Source: CAZQGE01 sp964592815
Lineage (GTDB): Bacteria; Bacillota; Clostridia; Christensenellales; CAG-917
DNA length: 12,279 nucleotides
Direction: 5' to 3'
Assembly: GCA_964592815.1 (NCBI GenBank)
Contig: CAZQGE010000040.1
Span: 1-12,279 of the forward strand
Position 1 is the stretch's first letter. The number at the start of each line of letters is the position of its first letter. Made by a program: the position numbers and the translations under genes. Positions 1-6,263 of this stretch are shown here, in pieces. Below the pieces are notes generated by a model that was not told the origin of the DNA, ran no database searches, and saw nothing but the letters and a program-made list of their open reading frames with translations.

Positions 1-4
1 GATA

Positions 5-45
5 TTTGTTATATAGCAATAAAATTTTTGTTATATGTCAATAAA
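5..45. repeat. imperfect 22-bp-period direct repeat, two units
   Basis: Two 19-base units starting at 5 and 27 match at 17 of 19 positions (TTTGTTATAT then two variable bases then CAATAAA). The stretch is AT-rich and non-coding. It lies at the window edge, so more copies could exist to the left. The rest of 46-185 is very AT-rich with no coding signal in either strand. No function can be assigned. Confidence 0.4.
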
Positions 46-185
46 TATCGTCTGAATTGTAAACTGCTTATTCTTTTTGATATTTCTATCATAATTTAAT
101 AATTACAATTCAAATTCTAAGTTTTAATAAAAAAAGTTAAAGATTTTAGAAAAAAATAAAAAATATTATAAAATTGTTAAAAAAA

Positions 186-205
186 CACTTTACAAAACTA
201 AAGTG
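186..205. promoter_or_regulatory. inverted repeat over the -35 box, candidate operator
   Basis: CACTTTA (186-192) and TAAAGTG (199-205) form a perfect 7-bp inverted repeat with a 6-base centre that covers the -35 hexamer. A further direct copy of CTAAAGT follows (198-204 and 206-212), reaching the -10 box. A repressor bound here would block the promoter. The YerC/TrpR-like protein at the end of this operon is a possible ligand-responsive binder, but that link is inference. Confidence 0.4.
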
Positions 206-217
206 CTAAAGTATACT
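189..217 (+). promoter_or_regulatory. sigma-A-type promoter of the amino-acid transporter operon
   Basis: A -35 box TTTACA (189-194) and a -10 box TATACT (212-217) are separated by exactly 17 bases. The predicted start is near 224, which gives a leader of about 40 nt before the ATG at 265. That leader is A-rich and carries GGAAA/AGGAAA ribosome-binding elements just before the start codon. No riboswitch-sized leader is present. Confidence 0.75.
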
Positions 218-264
218 AGGCTCAATAAACAAACAAAAAAATAAAAAAAAGGAAATTTAGGAAA

Positions 265-1095
265 ATGAAAGCATCATCAAAAAAAATTTTTAGTATCGTT
301 ATGATAATCGCAATGGTTGCTCTTATGGTTTTCGCTCTTGTAGCTTGTGACAAAGGCAACAGCAAACCCGTTGTCGTTGTTGGGTACACAGTTTATGAGC
401 CAATGAACTACACAGACGCAAACGGCACTTTGGTAGGGTTCGATACAGAACTTGCACAAAAGGTTTTCTCTGAACTTGGGTATCAAGTCGTGTTCAAAGA
501 AATCAACTGGTCAAACAAATACGTTGATTTGAACAACGGAAACATCTCCTGCATTTGGAATGGTTTTACTTCAAACAGCGATGACGGCGGTGACGGCATT
601 CTCAGAAGTGAAAAAGTTGACTTCACATACAACTATATGTTGAATGCACAAGCAGTTGTTGTCAAATCTGCAAACGCAAGTGCTTATACTGACAAAGCAA
701 CAAGTTTCAACTCTAAACGTGGAGCTTATGAAGTTGGTTCAGCTGGTGCAAGCTATTTCAATGAGTTTACTGGCGCAGTAAAAAAAGAAGCTATCAAACA
801 AATGGACGCTATCACACAAGTAAAAACTGGCGCATCTGAATTTGCAATCGTTGACTACTTGCTCGCAAAAAGCATAGTTGGAAAAGGCGATTACAGCGAC
901 CTTACACAAATTGAATCATTAAAATCTGCACCTGAATATTATGCAATCGGTTTCAAAAAAGGCAGCAGCCTCACAGCACAAGTCAATGCTAAAATTTTGA
1001 AATATGCACAAGACGGTTCATTGCTTCAACTCGCAACAAAGTACAATCTTCAAAACACAATCATCACAGATTACACTTCACAAATTGGAGCATAA
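265..1095 (+). CDS. amino-acid ABC transporter substrate-binding lipoprotein
   Basis: This 276-residue protein is the extracytoplasmic receptor of a polar amino-acid importer (solute-binding family 3, SBP_bac_3). Residues 1-28 are a lipoprotein signal: basic start (KASSKK), hydrophobic core, and lipobox LVAC with the lipidated cysteine at 28. The mature part begins with the usual first strand and a proline/aromatic ligand-site region (VGYTVYEPMNY), then GFDTELAQKVFSELGY, typical of the family. The C-terminal half contains the expected QVKTGASEFAIVDYLLA-like hinge and the closing KYNLQ helix. It is the first gene of a four-gene operon: the permease starts 22 bp later. Charged or polar amino acids are the likely ligands; the exact one cannot be read. 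After lipidation it could also be a substrate for the Lit-like enzyme at 11218-11934. Confidence 0.93.
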   Translation: MKASSKKIFSIVMIIAMVALMVFALVACDKGNSKPVVVVGYTVYEPMNYTDANGTLVGFDTELAQKVFSELGYQVVFKEINWSNKYVDLNNGNISCIWNGFTSNSDDGGDGILRSEKVDFTYNYMLNAQAVVVKSANASAYTDKATSFNSKRGAYEVGSAGASYFNEFTGAVKKEAIKQMDAITQVKTGASEFAIVDYLLAKSIVGKGDYSDLTQIESLKSAPEYYAIGFKKGSSLTAQVNAKILKYAQDGSLLQLATKYNLQNTIITDYTSQIGA

Positions 1096-1117
1096 AATTT
1101 AGACTAAGGACAAAATA

Positions 1118-1810
1118 ATGGATTTTTCACAAGTTACTTTATTCTTGCTAGATGGATTTAAGTATACAATATTATTATTCATCTTGACATTGATATTAGC
1201 ACTCCCTTTGGGATTGCTAATATCTTTTTGTTCAATGAGCAAGTTCAAACCGCTGAGTTTTATCTCAAAGATATTTGTTTGGATAATTCGCGGCGTACCA
1301 TTGATGCTACAAATTTTCATAATATATTATTTACCAGGAATTATAGACGTAAATATTTTTGCAAACATAGATTTATACTTTATTCTGAATTACGGGTTAG
1401 AAAACTTAGGCAGCTTCATAGCTGTATTGATTGCTTTCACAATAAACTATGCTTGCTACTTCTCAGAAATTTTTAGAGGCGGAATTCAATCAATTCCAAA
1501 AGGACAATACGAAGCTGCGCAAGTTTTAGGTATGACAAAATCACAAACTTTTATAAGAGTTATTTTGCCACAAGTCATAAAGCGAATTTTGCCCCCTATG
1601 TCAAACGAAGTAATTACACTTGTAAAAGATACCGCGCTTTCCAACGTTATTATGGTTTCTGAGCTAATTTTTCAAGCGCAAAAACTTATGGCAACTAAAC
1701 AGCTCATTTGGCCGTTGTTCTATTCGGGAGTTTTCTATTTGGTTTTTGTAGGTATTCTAACGTTGCTTTTCAACTACATAGAAAAAAAATTGAGTTATTA
1801 TAAGGTGTAA
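1118..1810 (+). CDS. amino-acid ABC transporter permease (HisMQ/GlnP family)
   Basis: This 230-residue integral membrane protein forms the channel of the importer. It has about five membrane segments, starting with a hydrophobic helix at roughly 15-38. The cytoplasmic coupling (EAA) loop is clear at about 131-151: YEAAQVLGMTKSQTFIRVIL followed by PQ, preceded by EIFRGGIQSIPKGQ. This is the standard motif that contacts the ATPase. The region RGVPLMLQIF at 58-67 is also characteristic of the family. Length matches the usual 215-230 residues. A ribosome-binding site AAGGA lies 8 bases before the ATG. The downstream ATPase starts 4 bp after the stop, so the two are translationally coupled. Such permeases usually act as homodimers when only one is encoded, as here. 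Confidence 0.94.
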   Translation: MDFSQVTLFLLDGFKYTILLFILTLILALPLGLLISFCSMSKFKPLSFISKIFVWIIRGVPLMLQIFIIYYLPGIIDVNIFANIDLYFILNYGLENLGSFIAVLIAFTINYACYFSEIFRGGIQSIPKGQYEAAQVLGMTKSQTFIRVILPQVIKRILPPMSNEVITLVKDTALSNVIMVSELIFQAQKLMATKQLIWPLFYSGVFYLVFVGILTLLFNYIEKKLSYYKV

Positions 1811-1814
1811 AAAG

Positions 1815-2699
1815 ATGGCATTACTTGAAGTAAAAAACATAAAGAAAAATTTTGGTGACAACGAAGTCTTAAAGGGTATTGACTTTTCACTTGAAAAAGG
1901 AGAAGTGCTTGCAATTATAGGCTCATCTGGAAGCGGGAAAACAACACTTTTACGTTGTTTGAACTTTTTGGAAACCGCCGACATTGGACAAATCATTGTC
2001 AACAACGAAGTCCTTTTTGATGCAGACGCTCCAAAAAAAGAACAAGGAAAAAATTTAAGAAAAAAACGTTTACATTTCGGGTTGGTTTTTCAATCGTTCA
2101 ACCTTTTTCCGCACTTTAACATAATCAACAACGTTATGCTTGCATCAAAGTTGCTTGCCGAAGAAACGCTTAAATCACAATATAAGCAAATTTATTATGA
2201 TAATAAATTGCGCAAAAAGGACGACGTTTCAAATCCGAAACTGTCAAGAAAACAAATTGCAATTTTGAAATCACAGGCAAAAGCTCAAACTTTGGGCAAC
2301 ATTCGTTCAAATTCAGTTGCGTTGCTTGAAAGAGTTGGGCTTGGTGACAGACAAAAAGCATATCCTTGCGAGTTAAGTGGTGGACAACAACAACGTGTTG
2401 CGATTGCAAGAGCGTTAGCTTTGTCACCTGATATTTTGTGTTTTGATGAACCGACTTCGGCTCTTGACCCTGAACTTACTGGAGAAGTTTTGAAGGTTAT
2501 CCGCAACTTGAAATCTGGCGACAGCACAATGATTGTTGTTACGCACGAAATGGACTTTGCAAAAAATGTTGCCGATAAAGTTATATTTATGGCAAATGGA
2601 ATTATTGAGGAAGAAGGAACACCTGACGACATTTTCAAAAATCCAAAAAGTGAAAAACTTAAAGCATTTTTACAAAAATCTTTGGAGGAAATTGTATGA
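1815..2699 (+). CDS. amino-acid ABC transporter ATP-binding protein with extra helical-domain insert
   Basis: This 294-residue ATPase energises the importer. Walker A is GSSGSGKT (36-43), the Q-loop glutamine is at 93, the signature LSGGQQQR is at 187-194, Walker B with catalytic glutamate is LCFDEP (208-213), and the switch histidine is at 244 (VVTHEM). All are intact. GlnQ/HisP-type ATPases usually have about 240-250 residues. Here roughly 40-50 extra residues lie between the Q-loop and the signature, at about 115-165, in the helical subdomain facing the permease. The insert is rich in lysine, glutamine and arginine. The gene overlaps the next one by 4 bp (ATGA), showing coupled translation. 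Function as an amino-acid importer ATPase is well supported; the substrate is not. Confidence 0.94.
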   Translation: MALLEVKNIKKNFGDNEVLKGIDFSLEKGEVLAIIGSSGSGKTTLLRCLNFLETADIGQIIVNNEVLFDADAPKKEQGKNLRKKRLHFGLVFQSFNLFPHFNIINNVMLASKLLAEETLKSQYKQIYYDNKLRKKDDVSNPKLSRKQIAILKSQAKAQTLGNIRSNSVALLERVGLGDRQKAYPCELSGGQQQRVAIARALALSPDILCFDEPTSALDPELTGEVLKVIRNLKSGDSTMIVVTHEMDFAKNVADKVIFMANGIIEEEGTPDDIFKNPKSEKLKAFLQKSLEEIV

Positions 2700-2959
2700 C
2701 AACAGACAGCAATCACGAACTTTACGAAGTTCTGCTTAAGCTAAAAAATGAAGAAGATTGCCGAATTCTTTTAGAAGATTTGTGCACTTATAAGGAAGTT
2801 GAACAGATGTGTCAGCGTGTAAAAGCTGCAAAAATGCTTAAAGCCGGCAACACATATCAACAAGTTGAAGTTGCAACAGAAATTTCATCGGCGACACTAT
2901 CACGCGTATCAAGATGTTTGCAACACGGAAGTGGCGGTTATAAAAAGTTTATAGATTGA
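2696..2959 (+). CDS. TrpR/YerC-YecD family DNA-binding protein
   Basis: This 87-residue protein belongs to the TrpR-like family that includes Bacillus YerC. The N-terminal helices (LYEVLLKLKNEEDCRILLEDL) lead to a helix-turn-helix at about 44-75: VKAAKMLKAGNTYQQVEVAT, then SSATLSRVSRCL. The segment GNTY plus the T-S-R-V recognition helix is the family hallmark. YerC-type proteins are short, about 90-105 residues, so this one is complete. It starts inside the ATPase stop (ATGA overlap) and is the last gene of the importer operon. It is therefore made together with the transporter, and an autoregulatory role for an amino-acid-sensing repressor is a reasonable inference. The ligand is unknown; tryptophan is not demonstrated. 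The gene is not near trp genes here. Confidence 0.88.
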   Translation: MTTDSNHELYEVLLKLKNEEDCRILLEDLCTYKEVEQMCQRVKAAKMLKAGNTYQQVEVATEISSATLSRVSRCLQHGSGGYKKFID

Positions 2960-3001
2960 CGTAAAAAAATATTTTACTATCAAAAAAAATATGCCGAAAC
3001 G

Positions 3002-3031
3002 CATACATTTTCTATCTTATTATGTTATAAT
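3002..3031 (+). promoter_or_regulatory. extended -10 promoter of the GMP synthase gene
   Basis: A perfect -10 box TATAAT (3026-3031) is preceded by TG at the extended -10 position (TGTTATAAT). The -35 is weak (CATACA, 3002-3007, 18-base spacer), as is common with an extended -10. The predicted start is about G3038, giving a short leader of about 25 nt. Confidence 0.65.
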
Positions 3032-3060
3032 CTCCTTGATTTTAATTTTTCAAGGAGATT
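3029..3060 (+). promoter_or_regulatory. hairpin that pairs with the guaA ribosome-binding site
   Basis: AATCTCCTTGA (3029-3039) and TCAAGGAGATT (3050-3060) are perfect 11-bp inverted arms with a 10-base T/A loop. The right arm contains the ribosome-binding site AAGGAG (3052-3057), 5 bases before the ATG at 3063. The left arm lies almost wholly upstream of the predicted start at 3038. RNA from the local promoter therefore lacks it, while RNA reading through from the importer operon would contain it. The hairpin could also act as a weak terminator, though only four T follow it. Confidence 0.55.
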
Positions 3061-3062
3061 TT

Positions 3063-4013
3063 ATGGATAAAGATTTCATAACTAAACAAATTGAAGCCAT
3101 AAAAGCGCAAGTAGGCAACAAAAAAGTTTTGCTTGCTCTTTCAGGTGGTGTGGACAGTTCAGTTTGCGCCGCGCTCATTCATAAGGCTTGCCCCGAAAAC
3201 CTTATTTGCGTTTTTGTAAATCACGGCTTACTCAGAAAGTATGAATTTGAGCAAGTTGTTGACACTTTCAAAGGTCGCTTTGGAATGAACTTGATTGCAG
3301 TTGATGCCGAAGAAAGATTTTTGTCAAAACTTAAAGGCGTAACAAACCCCGAACATAAACGTAAAATCATTGGTGAGGAATTCATTCGAGTTTTTGAAGA
3401 AGAAGCTAAAAAACTTGGCAAAATTGAGTTTTTGGCGCAAGGTACAATTCTTCCCGACATCATTGAAAGTGGTACGGACGGAAAAAACAAACTTGTAAAA
3501 TCTCACCACAACGTAGGCGGTTTGCCAAAAGATATTGGTTTTGAAGGCATCATTGAACCTGTACGCGACCTTTACAAATATGAAGTACGTGAAGTCGGCA
3601 GAGCCTTAGGTCTTCCAGACTTTATTGTTGACCGTCAACCGTTCCCTGGACCTGGTTTGGGTGTTCGTTGCATTGGCGAAATTACAAAGGAAAAATTGGA
3701 CATTCTTCGTGATGCGGACTACATATTCCGTGAAGAAATTGACAAAGCTGGTTGGGCTGACAAGATTTGGCAATATTTTGCAGTAATCAACGACAGCCGT
3801 TCAGTTGGCGTAATCAATGGCGAACGCACATATCAACACCTTATTGCGCTTAGAGCAATAAATACTGTTGATGCAGTTGAAGCAGATTGGGTTGAAATTC
3901 CGTATTCGATTTTGCGTAAAGCAAGTGAAAGAATTGTAAAAGAAGTAAAGGACGTAAACCGTGTTGTTTATGACATTACAACAAAACCCCCAGCGACAAT
4001 CGAATGGGAATAA
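3063..4013 (+). CDS. guaA: GMP synthase, ATP-pyrophosphatase subunit (no glutaminase domain)
   Basis: This 316-residue protein matches the C-terminal two thirds of bacterial GMP synthase, which adenylates XMP and aminates it to GMP. The PP-loop SGGVDSS is at 27-33, followed by NHGLLR, then AQGTILPDIIES, the XMP-site region QPFPGPGLGVR, and the conserved end TTKPPATIEWE. Usual bacterial GuaA is about 510 residues with a class I glutaminase at the N-terminus. That domain is absent, and no separate glutaminase gene is in this window. The arrangement resembles the archaeal two-subunit enzyme. Start choice: the ATG at 3063 has AAGGAG 5 bases upstream. An in-frame ATG at 2991 would add 24 hydrophobic residues, has no ribosome-binding site and lies upstream of the promoter, so it is rejected. 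Activity with free ammonia or a separate GATase partner is inferred. Confidence 0.92.
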   Translation: MDKDFITKQIEAIKAQVGNKKVLLALSGGVDSSVCAALIHKACPENLICVFVNHGLLRKYEFEQVVDTFKGRFGMNLIAVDAEERFLSKLKGVTNPEHKRKIIGEEFIRVFEEEAKKLGKIEFLAQGTILPDIIESGTDGKNKLVKSHHNVGGLPKDIGFEGIIEPVRDLYKYEVREVGRALGLPDFIVDRQPFPGPGLGVRCIGEITKEKLDILRDADYIFREEIDKAGWADKIWQYFAVINDSRSVGVINGERTYQHLIALRAINTVDAVEADWVEIPYSILRKASERIVKEVKDVNRVVYDITTKPPATIEWE

Positions 4014-4037
4014 ATTAACACAAACACGCTAAATTAC

Positions 4038-4067
4038 AAAACACCCTTTTCGGGTGTTTTTATTTTT
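4038..4067 (+). terminator. guaA: intrinsic terminator after guaA
   Basis: A 9-bp perfect stem AAAACACCC (4038-4046) / GGGTGTTTT (4052-4060) with loop TTTTC is followed by a T-rich tail (TATTTTT). It lies 24 bp after the stop codon. The A-run on the left arm could also let it work in the opposite direction. Confidence 0.9.
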
Positions 4068-4134
4068 CTTGGTCATTAGCGTTTTTGGCGTCATTCGCAC
4101 AATCTTCAAAATTGTGAGTTGTGTCGATTTTCAT
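4060..4134 (-). CDS. possible small or degenerate reading frame, unrecognised
   Basis: A minus-strand frame from an ATG at 4134 to a TAA at 4060 encodes 24 hydrophilic residues (MKIDTTHNFEDCANDAKNAN, then DQEK). The frame stays open upstream to about 4185 without an ATG. It adds RSSAHKRQNDTVGRAQG, with codon choice like the neighbouring genes. AAGGA touches the ATG directly, which is too close for a normal start. The stop lies inside the bidirectional-looking terminator. This may be the tail of a small gene that lost its start, or chance. No family is recognised. Confidence 0.2.
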   Translation of the reverse strand: MKIDTTHNFEDCANDAKNANDQEK

Positions 4135-4343
4135 TCCTTGCGCTCTGCCTACTGTGTCATTTTGACGTTTATGCGCAGATGACCTTCACAAATTAAACTA
4201 TAATTTTTATATATTTATCCTTTAATTTTGGCTTGTTTATCTTTAATTATCAATGCTTTTTATTACGAAATATAAACTGACCTTTTGCGATAATCTTCGC
4301 AAATAAGTGTACTATTTGCGATAATTATTTATGATAGTTGTTT
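4069..4343. other. intergenic stretch between convergent operons
   Basis: Apart from the terminator and the small minus-strand frame, no gene is seen between guaA and the exporter operon. The 4190-4280 part is AT-rich and featureless. The 4284-4325 part holds a repeat cluster described separately. The two flanking operons converge here. Confidence 0.6.
4284..4325. repeat. TTTGCGATAAT direct repeat with internal inverted repeat
   Basis: An 11-base unit TTTGCGATAAT occurs at 4284-4294 and 4315-4325. Between them TCGCAAATA (4297-4305) pairs with TATTTGCGA (4313-4321) in a 9-bp stem with a 7-base loop. It lies 18 bp beyond the stop of the exporter operon, so the stem may mark its 3' end. No clear T-run follows on the minus strand, which makes it a poor intrinsic terminator. 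It could alternatively be a binding site. Confidence 0.45.
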
Positions 4344-6263
4344 CTATTCTAACTCGAAAGCACCAGTATAGAGTTGATAATACTTACCCTTTTTCGCAAT
4401 CAATTCCTCGTGATTGCCTCGCTCAATAATTTGACCGTGTTCCAAAACCAATATTACGTCTGCGTTTCTGACAGTAGACAGGCGGTGTGCAATTACAAAT
4501 ACAGTTCTGCCCACCATAAGTTTATCCATACCTTGTTCAATAAGTTTTTCGGTTCTTGTATCAATAGAAGACGTTGCTTCGTCCAAAATCAAAACTGGCG
4601 GGTTTGCAATAGCAGCTCTTGCAATGGCAAGAAGTTGCCTTTGACCTTGTGAAAGATTTTCGCCGTCACCAGAAAGCATAGTTTCGTAACCGTTTGGCAA
4701 GTGTGTTATGAAATAATCAGCATTGGCAAGTTTGGCTGCATCAACTACTTCTTCATCTGTTGCGTCAAGTTTTCCAAACCTAATATTGTCTGCAACCGTG
4801 CCTGTAAAAAGGTGTGTTTCTTGCAAAACTACTGCCAAAGAATGGCGCAAATCCGCTTTGTTTATCTTTTTAATGTTAATATTATCATACCTAATTTTAC
4901 CATCTTCAACGTCATAGAACCTGTTTATTAAATTCGTAATTGTTGTTTTTCCTGCGCCAGTTGAGCCAACCAAAGCAATTTTTTGTCCAGGTTTTGCTTC
5001 CATTGTTATGTTCTTCAAAACGGTTTTGTTGGCTTCGTAACCAAAAGTTACGTTTTCAAAATCAACTTCTCCCATCCACTTAATATAGCTTACGGAGTTG
5101 TCGGCTTTGTGGACGTGTTTCCACGCCCAAACGCCAGTATATTGCTCTGTTTCCGTTACGTTCCCGTCAGCGTCAATTTCAGCGTTAACCAAAGTTACGT
5201 AACCGTCGTCAACTTCTGGTTCTGCATCAAGCAACTCAAAAATTCTTTGCGAGCCTGCTACCGCCATTAAAACAACGTTAATTTGTTGAGCCATCTGCGC
5301 AATAGGGTTGCTGAATTGTCTGGAATACTGTAAGAATGCAATCAATTTGCCCCAGGTCATACCCGTAATTCCGTTTATTGCAAGCACCGTACCGATTATG
5401 GCGGTTACTGCATAATTAAGATATGAAAGATTGCCCATTATAGGCATAAGAACGTTTGCATAAGTGTTAGCCTTACGACCTGCTTGCTGCAATTCTTTGT
5501 TGTAAACATCAAAGCTATCTTTTTCTGCTGGCTCGTGACTAAAAACTTTAACGACCTTCATTCCCTCAATGTGTTCTTCAATAAAGCCGTTCAAACTGCC
5601 GATAGCTCTTTGTTGCTTTGCAAAATATTTCCCACTTCCGCCACCAACAAATTTTACGATAATAAGCATAACAAACATCATCAAGACTATGAACAGCGTC
5701 AAAATCGGGCTTAGCACAAGCATCATAATAAAAATACCGAGCAAAGTTAAACCGCTGCTTAAAGCCGTTGGCAATGCGTTTGAGATAAACTCACGCAAAG
5801 TGTCAGTATCGTTTGTAAACAAACTCATAATATCGCCGTGTGCGTGAGTGTCAAAATACTGAATAGGCAAAGTTTCCATTTTGACAAACATACTGTCACG
5901 GACGTTTCTTAAAACTTCCGACGACACATAGGCTATGATACGGTTGAACAGGTAAGTCAAAACAGCGCCCACAATATATACTGCCGCCATAATGCTTGTT
6001 GCTATTGAAAACTGAACCATTGTGACTTCGGTTGAACCCATCATCAAAGGCTTGATATAGTTATCAATCAAAACTGACAAAAAGAAGGTGCCAGCAATAT
6101 TTGCGCCAACGCCGATTATCATACAAAGCAAGGCAAAAGCTAATCTACCGCTATATGGTTTCAAATATTTCATAATGCGTTTCAACGCCAATATTGAGTC
6201 TTTGTTATTAGGCTTATTGTGTTGATTTTTTTTAGCTTTATTTTTCTCTTTTTTATCTATCAT
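4344..6263 (-). CDS. heterodimeric ABC exporter, subunit with catalytic glutamate and LSQGQ signature
   Basis: This 639-residue half-transporter has six membrane segments (about 40-335) followed by an ATPase domain. Walker A GSTGAGKT is at 433-440, the Q-loop glutamine is at 481, Walker B is VLILDEA (557-563) with the catalytic glutamate at 562, and the switch histidine is at 593 (IAHR). The signature is LSQGQ (537-541) instead of LSGGQ. This matches the TM288/BmrD/LmrD-type partner of heterodimeric exporters. A linker of about 45 residues (350-398), with DADGNVTETEQ and VWAWKH, sits between the membrane part and the ATPase. The N-terminus carries a lysine/asparagine-rich tail. It overlaps the upstream partner gene by 4 bp (ATGA at 6260-6263). 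Substrate unknown; drugs, lipids or peptides are all possible. Confidence 0.93.
   Translation of the reverse strand: MIDKKEKNKAKKNQHNKPNNKDSILALKRIMKYLKPYSGRLAFALLCMIIGVGANIAGTFFLSVLIDNYIKPLMMGSTEVTMVQFSIATSIMAAVYIVGAVLTYLFNRIIAYVSSEVLRNVRDSMFVKMETLPIQYFDTHAHGDIMSLFTNDTDTLREFISNALPTALSSGLTLLGIFIMMLVLSPILTLFIVLMMFVMLIIVKFVGGGSGKYFAKQQRAIGSLNGFIEEHIEGMKVVKVFSHEPAEKDSFDVYNKELQQAGRKANTYANVLMPIMGNLSYLNYAVTAIIGTVLAINGITGMTWGKLIAFLQYSRQFSNPIAQMAQQINVVLMAVAGSQRIFELLDAEPEVDDGYVTLVNAEIDADGNVTETEQYTGVWAWKHVHKADNSVSYIKWMGEVDFENVTFGYEANKTVLKNITMEAKPGQKIALVGSTGAGKTTITNLINRFYDVEDGKIRYDNINIKKINKADLRHSLAVVLQETHLFTGTVADNIRFGKLDATDEEVVDAAKLANADYFITHLPNGYETMLSGDGENLSQGQRQLLAIARAAIANPPVLILDEATSSIDTRTEKLIEQGMDKLMVGRTVFVIAHRLSTVRNADVILVLEHGQIIERGNHEELIAKKGKYYQLYTGAFELE

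Noticed and set aside
1..264. Riboswitch or T-box leader before the amino-acid importer
   Set aside because: The predicted transcript leader is only about 40 nt and A-rich, with no specifier loop or antiterminator motif.
2285..2716. 143-residue minus-strand frame over the importer ATPase
   Set aside because: It lies antisense to a fully conserved ATPase and shows no domain of its own.
2991..3062. 24-residue hydrophobic N-terminal extension of the GMP synthase frame
   Set aside because: It has no ribosome-binding site, spans the promoter, and the ATG at 3063 has AAGGAG at ideal spacing and gives the normal family start.
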